Source: Clostridia bacterium
GTDB lineage: Bacteria; Bacillota; Clostridia; Oscillospirales; Acutalibacteraceae
Direction of reading: 5' to 3'
NCBI GenBank assembly: GCA_017626295.1
Contig: JAGAJB010000011.1
Span: forward strand, 41,884 to 105,883
DNA: 64,000 nt
The notes beneath the pieces are model-generated. The model saw nothing but the letters and a program-made list of their open reading frames with translations. It was not told where the DNA came from and did no database searches. This document shows positions 40,420 to 48,597 of the stretch, one piece after another (within the stretch, counting starts at the first letter, position 1; each line of letters opens with the position of its first letter). The position numbers and the translations under genes are program-made.

Positions 40420-41508
40420 TTATTCTCCGTATAATCTCATAATCTGCGGATAAAACTCTTTCTCATCTGCAAATGATGAAAGTCCTCCGAACTGACTTAA
40501 TGTACCAATAAGAGGTACATTTTCTAAAGCTGTACCTTTTAAATTCTCGTCTGTTCTTTCAGCAAATTTATCTGCAAAAATGACTTTAATATCTCTGCCG
40601 AAATAGCTTTCAATTTCATAGTCAACAACATCTGTCAAACCGCTTGCGTTGTGCATATCAGCGACCATAGCCTGAGCCTTTACAATGTTATCTTCACGTT
40701 CTGATAAAGTGTTTGCCGAAAGTGCGGTCTGAATTGTTTGTTTTATACTTTCATCAATATCAAGATGGTTGAAAGCCGTTCCAAACCACTTACTATAAGG
40801 AGCATAGGTATCTTTATACAAGAAACATAATCTCATCAGGCGTTCTGCAATTCTTGCACAGACAAGCTGTGAGCCTATTTCATCGCCACATTCACCGCAA
40901 CGCCTTACAAATGCCTGTTCTGACGCAATTGTCTCCCAATTAGAAGCAATCATATATAATTTGACCTCATTGGGATAGTACTTAATTTTTTTGACTTTCT
41001 CTGAACAGTTAAGACCATCAACAAAGAACTTGCCTGATGCCAATGATAATAGTCTGTGTTCCGAAAAAGCAAGCCATTGAAAGGGTGAAATATTATCTAA
41101 ATCTGCTGTGCCAAGTTGCTCGTTCAGGTACTCATCAAAAGTGTGTATAAACACCAATGGATTAACCTTACCTTCGGTTATAAATTCAGGATGCTGAACA
41201 CCGCAATCATTTGGGTCGGGTTCGGTGAAATTAACACTGTAACCTTTGTATGTATAGGGTAAATCTTCAGATAATGCATTTATGATATCGTTCTTCATTG
41301 AAATATCAGTTTCACTCAAAAACAAATAAAAACGAGGTCCCCACATATGGTCGGTGGAAACTGCATCGTCATAACCCAATACATCAGAGCCATAGCCGAT
41401 TAACCCGGCTGAATATTCTAAATCCGGGAAGTTTTCTTCAATTATTGGTTTTGCATACTCATTGAAAAAGCTTTCACATAATTCCATTCCTTTTATAAAT
41501 TCTTTCAT
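40420..41508 (-). CDS. DUF4037 nucleotidyltransferase-like protein
   Basis: A 362-residue protein of the DUF4037 family. The N-terminal segment GLIGYGSDVLGYDDAVSTDH, then GPRFYLFL, matches a nucleotidyltransferase-fold active site (GSxxxGxDDxxSTDHxW with paired acids). The C-terminal half is helical, as in kanamycin/lincosamide nucleotidyltransferases, but the biochemical activity of DUF4037 proteins is not established. Position 2 bases after a GNAT gene and 4 before another, in one operon, makes a joint small-molecule modification role plausible (inference). Confidence 0.82.
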   Translation of the reverse strand: MKEFIKGMELCESFFNEYAKPIIEENFPDLEYSAGLIGYGSDVLGYDDAVSTDHMWGPRFYLFLSETDISMKNDIINALSEDLPYTYKGYSVNFTEPDPNDCGVQHPEFITEGKVNPLVFIHTFDEYLNEQLGTADLDNISPFQWLAFSEHRLLSLASGKFFVDGLNCSEKVKKIKYYPNEVKLYMIASNWETIASEQAFVRRCGECGDEIGSQLVCARIAERLMRLCFLYKDTYAPYSKWFGTAFNHLDIDESIKQTIQTALSANTLSEREDNIVKAQAMVADMHNASGLTDVVDYEIESYFGRDIKVIFADKFAERTDENLKGTALENVPLIGTLSQFGGLSSFADEKEFYPQIMRLYGE

Positions 41509-41510
41509 TA

Positions 41511-41990
41511 TTAAATCTCCAATTCCATATACCCAACCGCAAATGGCAAATACTCAAATTTGCGTGTTAAAATGTGGTTAAAACCGAGTTTTAAATACAA
41601 ATTTTTTAACCGTGTATTTTCTTCAATTATGCCGATTGATATTTTATTACCGCCATAGTTTTTAACCGTTGAAATAGCGTAATCAACAAGTGCTTTACCA
41701 ATCCCTAAATGACGATAATCAGACCGTACTGCAAGGTTGCTTAATTCCCATTCTTCATCACTGCACTTTGCAAGAGAAAAATAACCTACAGGATTAGCAT
41801 CTTGATAAAATAGAAACATAGGTCTGCCATCATCAAACTGACTTTCAAGTTTATCAGTTGTCAAAAAAGCAGTATGAGACGGACAGTTGTTTTCTGTCAA
41901 ACCAAACTCATCCGCAACTGTTATAAAACTATTACGGATTATCTCAAGACAAATATTCAGTTGTTCCTTGTTTTTAACCTGTTTTATCAT
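41511..41990 (-). CDS. GNAT-family N-acetyltransferase
   Basis: A 159-residue enzyme with the N-terminal-strand, core and acetyl-CoA loop RHLGIGKALVDYA (RxxGxG/A) and the end motif NTRLKNLYLKLGF. The start overlaps the stop of the small Cys protein gene (ATGA), giving tight coupling. Acceptor unknown. First of three GNAT genes of the operon. Confidence 0.85.
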   Translation of the reverse strand: MIKQVKNKEQLNICLEIIRNSFITVADEFGLTENNCPSHTAFLTTDKLESQFDDGRPMFLFYQDANPVGYFSLAKCSDEEWELSNLAVRSDYRHLGIGKALVDYAISTVKNYGGNKISIGIIEENTRLKNLYLKLGFNHILTRKFEYLPFAVGYMELEI

Positions 41991-42187
41991 AAATATTCCT
42001 CTTTATAAAACGGTGATTCGGCCATATCTTTTAACACTTTAAAGAATTCATCAAGATGCTCTTGCACGCACATACTACAATCACCATTCGCCTCATCACA
42101 TCCCAAAAATTCAACATTATTAGAGTCAAAATAACAATATAACTTTACACGTCTATTTAATTTTTCACAATAAACTGTTATCTCCAT
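41987..42187 (-). CDS. Small cysteine-containing protein, first gene of the accessory operon
   Basis: A 66-residue protein, not recognised. It has CEKLNRRVKLYC near the N-terminus and the cluster CDEANGDCSMC (residues about 30-40), five Cys in all, which could hold a metal or be redox-active; there is no signal peptide. AGGTGG lies just upstream of the ATG at 42187, and the stop overlaps the next start (ATGA), so it is very likely real. It follows the attenuator-type leader at 42188-42491 and so would be the first protein made on readthrough. Confidence 0.7.
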   Translation of the reverse strand: MEITVYCEKLNRRVKLYCYFDSNNVEFLGCDEANGDCSMCVQEHLDEFFKVLKDMAESPFYKEEYL

Positions 42188-42244
42188 ATAACCACCTATA
42201 ATATTTTTTAAAACTGCAAATACAGATCTCCATTAATTCTGTTG

Positions 42245-42295
42245 TCAAAACATAAAAATTACGTTGTCTTGCTCTAAAGATTTAGTTTCGTACAT
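42245..42295 (-). CDS. Second leader ORF, 16 residues
   Basis: MYETKSLEQDNVIFMF, with a good ribosome site (AAAGAGG) 7 bases before the ATG and a TGA stop. It lies between the leader terminator and the first structural gene. Its real translation is not shown by sequence alone. Confidence 0.4.
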   Translation of the reverse strand: MYETKSLEQDNVIFMF

Positions 42296-42313
42296 TTAAA
42301 ATCCTCTTTCTCT

Positions 42314-42348
42314 AAAAAATATAGACACCTCCGAAAAACGGAGATGCC
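42314..42348 (-). terminator. Leader terminator of the accessory operon
   Basis: In RNA of the minus strand the arms GGCAUCUCCG and CGGAGGUGUC pair along all ten positions (two G-U pairs) with a UUUUU loop, followed by UAUAUUUUUU. On the plus strand the same positions would be A-C mismatches, so the hairpin was selected on the minus strand. Confidence 0.8.
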
Positions 42349-42375
42349 TTAATTTACAAATAGATAATAGCTATA

Positions 42376-42432
42376 TCAATCGCAAACGGACAAAACGGCT
42401 CTCCTGTTTCGGAAGTTAAGATTCATTGTCAT
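42376..42432 (-). CDS. Leader peptide ORF, 18 residues
   Basis: MTMNLNFRNRRAVLSVCD with AGGTGG upstream of the ATG and a TGA stop. The Arg-Arg-Ala codons contain the antiterminator segment. A ribosome held early in this ORF would leave that segment free and allow readthrough; one reaching the stop would cover it and favour termination. Confidence 0.5.
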   Translation of the reverse strand: MTMNLNFRNRRAVLSVCD

Positions 42433-42462
42433 TTTGTCCACCTGCCTTTCGTTGTTTTCCAT

Positions 42463-42491
42463 ATTGTAACAATTAGATTTGAGATTGTCAA
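42463..42491 (-). promoter_or_regulatory. Promoter of the accessory operon
   Basis: Minus-strand TTGACA (42486-42491) and TACAAT (42463-42468) with exactly 17 bases between them, 30 bases upstream of the leader peptide start. Confidence 0.8.
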
Positions 42492-42529
42492 TACTGTATA
42501 TTTTTTGGCTGTTGAATGTGTATTTTTTA

Positions 42530-42558
42530 TTGATTTTATAAAAGTGCTATGATAAAAT
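42530..42558 (+). promoter_or_regulatory. Promoter of the large glycoside hydrolase gene
   Basis: TTGATT (42530-42535) and TAAAAT (42553-42558), spacer 17 bases, divergent from the accessory operon promoter. Confidence 0.6.
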
Positions 42559-42588
42559 TACCTTAATATTGATTCTGGGAGGTTTCCT

Positions 42589-45500
42589 ATGCTTTACAAG
42601 AAAAATAACGCTTCTAAATTGAGCGATGAATTATTTAAAAATCCTACAAGTGAATACCGCGGAACACCTTTCTGGGCTTGGAATAATCTTCTTACAAAAG
42701 AGGAACTTTGCCGTCAGATTGATGTTTTCAAAGAAATGGGTCTGGGCGGATTTCATATGCACGTAAGAACAGGTCTTAAGAACCAATATTTAAGTGACGA
42801 ATATATGGAACTTATTAAGGCTTGTGTTGATAAAGCAAAAAGCGAAGATATGCTCGCCTGGCTCTACGACGAGGACAGGTGGCCCTCGGGTGCTGCAGGC
42901 GGTCTTGTTACCAAAGATAAACGGTACAGAGCAAGAAACCTTATGTTCACATCAAAAAAAGAAGCAGAAGCATATACGGATAATGACTCCCGCGCCGAAG
43001 GCGGCAGAAGCGGTGAAGGTAAACTCCTTGCTTGCTACGACGTTGTTCTCGATAAAGACGGTTATCTTGAATATTACAAACGCATAAATGATGAAGATGA
43101 GGCAACCGGTACAAAATGGTACGCTTTCCTTGAAATCCATCAGCAGAGCAGTTGGTACAATGACCAGTCATATCTCGACACGCTCAATAAAAATGCCGTA
43201 GAAAAATTCGTAGAAGTAACCCACGAAAAATATAAAGAAAAAGTGGGCGATGAGTTTGACGGTACCGTTCCCGCTATTTTCACAGACGAACCTCAGTTCA
43301 CACGCAAAATGGTTCTGGGTAACTCTTTTGATACCGAAACCGATATTATGATGCCCTGGACGGATAAAGTTCCCGAGATTTACAAAGAAACTTACGGTGC
43401 AGATATTTTTGATACACTTCCCGAAATCTTCTGGGATTTGAAAGACAGCGCACCCTCCGTACACCGCTACCGTTACCACGATTTTATTGCAGAACTCTTC
43501 GCAAGTGCATTTGCTGACACAGTAGGTGCTTGGTGCGGTAAAAACAACCTGGCTCTTACGGGTCATATGATGGAAGAACCCACTCTACACAGTCAGACCG
43601 CGGCACTCGGCGAAGCAATGCGCTCTTACAGAGGATTCCAACTTCCGGGTATCGACTTACTTTGCAACCATCACGAATTCACAACCGCAAAGCAGGCAAC
43701 ATCTGCGGCACATCAGTTCGGTTACGAAGGTGTTCTTTCCGAACTTTACGGTGTAACAGGCTGGGACTGCGATTTCAGAACATACAAACATCAAGGCGAC
43801 TGGCAGGCGGCATTAGGTATTACAATACGTGTTCCTCACCTTTCGTGGTACGCTATGGCAGGCGAAGCAAAGCGCGACTATCCCGCTTCAATTTCTTATC
43901 AATCGCCCTGGTATAAAGAATACAATGTTATAGAGGACCATTTTGCAAGAGTTAACACCGCACTCACAAGAGGTAAACCTGTTGTTAAAGTTGCAGTTAT
44001 TCACCCTGTTGAAAGTTTCTGGCTTCATTGGGGACCCAACGATAAATCCGCAGTTTTCAGAGAAAGTTGCGACGAAAACTTCCAATCACTTACAAAATGG
44101 CTCATTGAAGGCAGTATTGATTTTGACTTTGTATGCGAATCACTTCTCCCCGAACTTTGCAAGGAAGCATCCTCACCCTTAAAAGTGGGCGAAATGGAAT
44201 ATTCAACAATAATCGTTCCCAACTGTGAAACTTTAAGGGCAACAACCCTTGAAAGACTTGAAAAATTCCACGAAAACGGTGGCAGACTTATATTTATGGG
44301 CTCTGCACCTACCCTCTGCGATGCGGTAGAATCCGAAAGAGGCAAGTTATTGTTTGACAGAAGCGAGAAAGTTGACTTCTCACGTTCTGCAATTCTTACG
44401 GCTCTTGAACCGGACCGCACACTTACTATCAGATACGATGACGGCAGTCTTACCGACTACCTCATTTATCAACTCAGAAAAGATGTTGATTGCAGTTGGC
44501 TTTTCGTTTGTCCCGATAAAGAGCCTTACAACAAAGACCTCGCTTGGAGTGAGGATATAAGAATAACAATCCCCGGAGAATATACCGTTACGGTATACGA
44601 TACCCAAAACGTTGAAACTTACCCTGCCGATGTTACATACTTAAACGGCAAAACTGTTATTAACGAAGAATTCTACGGCTACGATTCCAAACTTTATAAA
44701 CTTTGCGAAGGTAAAGCCGACATCGAAACTTCTAAAAAAGTTGATTTCATCGGTGAAGGAAAAACAACTGCTTCTGTAGTTGACTACGAACTCTCAGAAG
44801 AAAACGTGCTTCTTCTGGATATGGCTGAATTTAAACTCGAAAATGAAGAAACCTTCTCACCGAAAGAGGAAATTCTTCGACTTGACAATGTGTGCCGTAA
44901 GAAAATCGGTTTAAGAGAACGCGGTGGTGCAGTTGTTCAACCTTGGGTTTACGGCGAACAAGAACCCATTACAAAAGTCACTCTTAAATACACGTTCCAA
45001 AGTGATATTAACTATGACGGAGCCATGCTTGCTCTCGAAGATGCAGACAAAGCAGAAATCACCTTTAACGGAAACAAAGTTGACAATAGAATTCTCGGTA
45101 ATTTCGTTGATATTTCAATTTTCAAAGTTCAGTTGCCCGAAATCGTAAAAGGTGAAAACACTTTAGTTATAACATTGCCTTTCGGCAGTAGTTCTAACCT
45201 TGAAAATGTATTTGTTCTCGGTAAATTTGGAGTAAATCTTTGCGGTAATATGGCTACAATTACCGAACTTCCCGAAAAAATCGGCTATGGCGACCTTGTA
45301 CATCAAGGTTTCCCCTTCTACGGCGGAAACGTTACCTACAAAATCCCCGTTGAAGTAGCGAACAACACACTTAAAGTTTGCGCCTCAGATTATCGCGGTG
45401 CCGTTATAAGCGCAAAACTTGACGGTGAAGAAATAGGTAAAATCGTTTATCCTCCTTACTGTGTATATGCAAAAGATATTGAAAACGGTTCACACATCCT

Positions 45501-45669
45501 TGAACTTACACTTTATATGCACCGTTATAACACATTCGGCCCCATTCACCTTGTGAACGAAAAAGAATCCTGGCACGGACCGGACGCTTGGCGCAGCAGC
45601 AAGGCAAACTGGAGTTATGAATATGTTTTAAGAAAAATCGGTATTCTCAAAGCACCTGTTGTTGAATAA
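42589..45669 (+). CDS. Large glycoside hydrolase (GH106-like)
   Basis: A 1026-residue cytoplasmic protein (no signal peptide). The N-terminal half is a TIM-barrel with PFWAWNN, GGFHMHVRTGL, WLYDEDRWPSGAAGG and IFTDEPQF (candidate catalytic acids), then GHMMEEPTLHSQ. The C-terminal half has Rossmann-like and beta-sandwich parts (about 780-1000), with CGNMATITELPEKI. The early motifs recall alpha-L-rhamnosidase (GH106) relatives and unassigned families; I do not claim a substrate. It is a single gene with GGGAGG before the start and a terminator after. Confidence 0.8.
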   Translation: MLYKKNNASKLSDELFKNPTSEYRGTPFWAWNNLLTKEELCRQIDVFKEMGLGGFHMHVRTGLKNQYLSDEYMELIKACVDKAKSEDMLAWLYDEDRWPSGAAGGLVTKDKRYRARNLMFTSKKEAEAYTDNDSRAEGGRSGEGKLLACYDVVLDKDGYLEYYKRINDEDEATGTKWYAFLEIHQQSSWYNDQSYLDTLNKNAVEKFVEVTHEKYKEKVGDEFDGTVPAIFTDEPQFTRKMVLGNSFDTETDIMMPWTDKVPEIYKETYGADIFDTLPEIFWDLKDSAPSVHRYRYHDFIAELFASAFADTVGAWCGKNNLALTGHMMEEPTLHSQTAALGEAMRSYRGFQLPGIDLLCNHHEFTTAKQATSAAHQFGYEGVLSELYGVTGWDCDFRTYKHQGDWQAALGITIRVPHLSWYAMAGEAKRDYPASISYQSPWYKEYNVIEDHFARVNTALTRGKPVVKVAVIHPVESFWLHWGPNDKSAVFRESCDENFQSLTKWLIEGSIDFDFVCESLLPELCKEASSPLKVGEMEYSTIIVPNCETLRATTLERLEKFHENGGRLIFMGSAPTLCDAVESERGKLLFDRSEKVDFSRSAILTALEPDRTLTIRYDDGSLTDYLIYQLRKDVDCSWLFVCPDKEPYNKDLAWSEDIRITIPGEYTVTVYDTQNVETYPADVTYLNGKTVINEEFYGYDSKLYKLCEGKADIETSKKVDFIGEGKTTASVVDYELSEENVLLLDMAEFKLENEETFSPKEEILRLDNVCRKKIGLRERGGAVVQPWVYGEQEPITKVTLKYTFQSDINYDGAMLALEDADKAEITFNGNKVDNRILGNFVDISIFKVQLPEIVKGENTLVITLPFGSSSNLENVFVLGKFGVNLCGNMATITELPEKIGYGDLVHQGFPFYGGNVTYKIPVEVANNTLKVCASDYRGAVISAKLDGEEIGKIVYPPYCVYAKDIENGSHILELTLYMHRYNTFGPIHLVNEKESWHGPDAWRSSKANWSYEYVLRKIGILKAPVVE

Positions 45670-45674
45670 AAATT

Positions 45675-45709
45675 AAGTTCCCACACCAAACGGTGCGGGA
45701 ACTTTTTTG
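45675..45709. terminator. Terminator between the glycoside hydrolase and proC
   Basis: AAGTTCCCACACC pairs with GGTGCGGGAACTT (one A-C step on the plus strand, a G-U pair on the minus strand) and is flanked by T-runs in both directions, serving two convergent genes. Confidence 0.88.
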
Positions 45710-45721
45710 TTATATATGATT

Positions 45722-46525
45722 TTATTTACCTAACTCAAGTGTTCTTTTATACGCACTTTTAACCGCGTTCATGGCGCTTGCTCTGAATGCGCCTTCTTCT
45801 AAGGCTTTTACGCCTTCAATTGTACTTCCGGCTGGACTGCAAACTGCATCTTTGAGTTTACCGGGATGCTCGCCTGTTTCTATAAGCATTCTGGCAGAGC
45901 CTGCAAGGGTCTGCGCGGCATAAAGCATTGCTTTATCTCTCGGAAGACCGCATTCAACCGCGCCGTCTGCAAGGGCTTCGCAGAACATAAATGCAAAAGC
46001 AGGACCGCAACCCGAAACGCAACTTGCAGCGTCAATTTTATCTTCATCAATTTTATCAAGAACACCTGCGCACTTCATAACATCGCAGAAACCGTCCAGA
46101 TCTTCTTTTGAAACAAACTCATTGGCGGTGTAAAGAATCATACCCTCGCCTACGCTTACGGGCATATTGGGCATTATTCTTATAATCGGGCAGTCAACCT
46201 GTGCCATTTCGGCAATGGATTCCGTAGAAACACCTGCCGCCATTGAAACAAGAATAAAATCAGTTGTTCTGTCCTCAATAATAGGTGCAACCTTTTCAAA
46301 AAGTGTTTTTAACATCTGCGGTTTTACACCCAGGAAAATATAATCGCAATTAAGCACTATGTACTCTGCATCTGAAACATTAACATCTGTTTCATCTGCA
46401 AAATCTCTGATTTTTTTAGTGTCCACATCGAAAACAAAAATATTTTCAGCGCCAACGGATTTAATTGCGGCTCTTGCAAGGGCTCCGCCCATATTACCGC
46501 AACCTAAAAAACCGATTTTTTTCAT
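45722..46525 (-). CDS. proC: Pyrroline-5-carboxylate reductase
   Basis: Last step of proline synthesis: reduces pyrroline-5-carboxylate with NAD(P)H. A 267-residue protein with the Rossmann start KKIGFLGCGNMGGAL, the VKPQ region (LGVKPQMLKT) and the C-terminal signature with VCSPAGSTIEG. Length is normal for the family. AAAGGGTG precedes the ATG. It follows proA by 12 bases; proB-proA-proC are co-transcribed, completing the pathway from glutamate. Confidence 0.97.
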   Translation of the reverse strand: MKKIGFLGCGNMGGALARAAIKSVGAENIFVFDVDTKKIRDFADETDVNVSDAEYIVLNCDYIFLGVKPQMLKTLFEKVAPIIEDRTTDFILVSMAAGVSTESIAEMAQVDCPIIRIMPNMPVSVGEGMILYTANEFVSKEDLDGFCDVMKCAGVLDKIDEDKIDAASCVSGCGPAFAFMFCEALADGAVECGLPRDKAMLYAAQTLAGSARMLIETGEHPGKLKDAVCSPAGSTIEGVKALEEGAFRASAMNAVKSAYKRTLELGK

Positions 46526-46537
46526 ACTATCACCCTT

Positions 46538-47797
46538 TCAGCGAATCTGACCGTTACCTTTTATAATAAATTTATACGTTGTCAATTCTTTAAGTCCCAT
46601 GGGTCCTCTTGCGTGAAGTTTCTGTGTTGAAATACCCATTTCACAACCGAGACCGAACTCACCGCCGTCTGTAAAACGGGTAGATGCATTAACATAAACT
46701 GCGGCGCTGTCAACAGACATTGTAAAAATCTTAGCGTTTTCTTCGTTTTCGGTAACAATAGCTTCGCTGTGACCTGTCGAATGTGCAGAAATATGGGAAA
46801 CTGCTTCACTTACGTCAGAAACTGTTCTGACCGCCAAAATATAATCGAGAAATTCTGTATCGAAGTCATTTTCTCCTGCAAGTGTGCCGTCGATTATCCC
46901 CGATGCCTTCTCATCAAGACGAAGTTCAACAGGGATAAGACCCTTTTCTATTCTGTTTTCAACAAGCCTTGTTTTAAGCCGAGGCAAAAACTCATTTGCA
47001 ATTTTTTCGTTAACTACTATTACTTCGCAAGCATTACAAACAGAAGGACGGCTTGTTTTTGCATTTTCTACAATATTTAATGCTTTTTCAATATCCGCAC
47101 TTTCGTCTATGTAGATATGGCAGATACCTGTACCCGTCTGAATACAGGGAACTTTTGCATTCTCTGTGCAAGCCTTTATAAGTCCTGCACCACCGCGAGG
47201 AATAAGAAGATCAACATACCCCACCGCATTCATAAGTTCGTTTGCGCTCTGCCTTGTTGTATCTTGAACAAGGTTGATAAGTGTTTCGGGAAGTCCCATT
47301 GAAGTAATGCCTTTACGCATTGCGCGCACAATTGCATCAGCAGAAAGGAAAGCCTCCTTGCCTCCACGAAGCACGCAAACATTACCGCTTTTAAGTGCAA
47401 GTGCCGCCGCATCTGACGTAACGTTGGGTCTGCTTTCATAAATAATTGCAACAACACCCATAGGAACTGCAGTTTTTTCCACAACAATTCCGCTTGGACG
47501 CTCAACCCTGTCAAGAACTTCTCCCACAGGGTCGGGAAGTGCCGCAACCTGACGGATACCGTCAGCCATACCCTTTATGCGTTCTTCGGAAAGGGCAAGT
47601 CTGTCGAGCATAACGTCGGAAATAGTTCCCTTCGCTCTTTCAAGGTCTTTGGCGTTCTCCTTAAGAATTTCATCGCAATTCTCAATAAGAGAATCAGCCA
47701 TTTTTAAAAGAATTTCGTTTTTTGTCTTAGTATCAAGAGAGCAAAGAACACTTTTAGCACTCTTTGCTTCCTCAAGAATAACAGAAGTAGATTTCAT
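46538..47797 (-). CDS. proA: Gamma-glutamyl phosphate reductase
   Basis: Second step of proline synthesis: reduces gamma-glutamyl phosphate to glutamate semialdehyde (aldehyde-dehydrogenase fold). A 419-residue protein with [12 protein letters not shown], the catalytic-Cys region [10 protein letters not shown], and the C-terminal [19 protein letters not shown], all typical of ProA. It follows proB by 5 bases. Confidence 0.97.
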   Translation of the reverse strand: MKSTSVILEEAKSAKSVLCSLDTKTKNEILLKMADSLIENCDEILKENAKDLERAKGTISDVMLDRLALSEERIKGMADGIRQVAALPDPVGEVLDRVERPSGIVVEKTAVPMGVVAIIYESRPNVTSDAAALALKSGNVCVLRGGKEAFLSADAIVRAMRKGITSMGLPETLINLVQDTTRQSANELMNAVGYVDLLIPRGGAGLIKACTENAKVPCIQTGTGICHIYIDESADIEKALNIVENAKTSRPSVCNACEVIVVNEKIANEFLPRLKTRLVENRIEKGLIPVELRLDEKASGIIDGTLAGENDFDTEFLDYILAVRTVSDVSEAVSHISAHSTGHSEAIVTENEENAKIFTMSVDSAAVYVNASTRFTDGGEFGLGCEMGISTQKLHARGPMGLKELTTYKFIIKGNGQIR

Positions 47798-47802
47798 TAA
47801 AA

Positions 47803-48579
47803 TCAGTCCTCGGTCTTTTTAGAAATAAATCTTGTACCGACGTCTTTGCCGTCGATAATATCATAAAGCACTACGGGTGCTGAGCCGTTTGCAATAATAA
47901 CGTCCGTGCCTCTTGCAGTGCATTTTTTAGCAGCCGCAAGTTTAGTTGCCATTCCGCCTGTACCGAGACCGCTTCGGCTTTTACCTCCGAGAGCCTCGAT
48001 TTCGGGAGTGATTTCGGTAACTTTTCTGAGAAGTTCTGCATTGGGGTCTTTGTGGGGGTCAGCAGTATAAAGACCGTCAATGTCGGAAAGAAGCACAAGC
48101 AAATCTGCGTGCATACTTACTGCAACTATTGCGCCCAATGTATCGTTATCACCTACGGAAATTTCATCGGTGTTAACTGTGTCGTTTTCGTTTATAATCG
48201 GAAGCACATTGAGTTCAAGAAGCCTGTTCATAGTATTCTTTATGTTGTGATACCTTGTGGGGTCTTCCAAGTCAAGACCTGTAAGAAGAATCTGTGCTAC
48301 CGTATGGTTGTATTCAGAAAAAAGTTTATCGTATGCGTACATCAACTCGCATTGACCTACTGCCGCTGCCGCCTGTTTTGTTGGCATATCGTTGGGTTTC
48401 TCTTTAAGAGAGAGTTTACCTATGCCCATTCCGATAGCACCCGAAGAAACAAGAATTACTTCGTGGCCTGCGTTTTTCAAGTCCGAAAGAACTTTGCAAA
48501 GTTCTTCAACGTGGCGAATATTTATACAACCCGTACTGTGTGCGAGAGTTGATGTTCCGACTTTAACTACTATTCTCAT
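47803..48579 (-). CDS. proB: Glutamate 5-kinase, short form
   Basis: First committed step of proline synthesis, normally feedback-inhibited by proline. The 258-residue protein consists only of the amino-acid-kinase domain ([41 protein letters not shown]) and lacks the C-terminal PUA domain of the long bacterial form. The start has CGGAGA upstream. It follows a GPH symporter gene by 18 bases, so it may be read from the same transcript. Confidence 0.97.
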   Translation of the reverse strand: MRIVVKVGTSTLAHSTGCINIRHVEELCKVLSDLKNAGHEVILVSSGAIGMGIGKLSLKEKPNDMPTKQAAAAVGQCELMYAYDKLFSEYNHTVAQILLTGLDLEDPTRYHNIKNTMNRLLELNVLPIINENDTVNTDEISVGDNDTLGAIVAVSMHADLLVLLSDIDGLYTADPHKDPNAELLRKVTEITPEIEALGGKSRSGLGTGGMATKLAAAKKCTARGTDVIIANGSAPVVLYDIIDGKDVGTRFISKKTED

Positions 48580-48597
48580 TTTGTATCTCCGAAAAAA

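Larger units (their letters stand above)
42188..42456 (-). promoter_or_regulatory. Attenuator-type leader of the accessory operon
   Basis: The transcript from the promoter at 42463-42491 has a 5' leader of about 270 bases. In order it holds a short ORF (42432-42376), a hairpin terminator (42348-42314), a second short ORF (42295-42245) and then the first gene. GGAGAGCC in the first ORF (42404-42397) can pair with the terminator's first arm GGCATCTCC with one bulged A, so terminator and antiterminator exclude each other. GGACAAAA at the first start (42439-42432) can pair with TTTTGTCC inside the ORF (42395-42388). This layout is known from ribosome-stalling attenuators of resistance genes. Confidence 0.6.
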
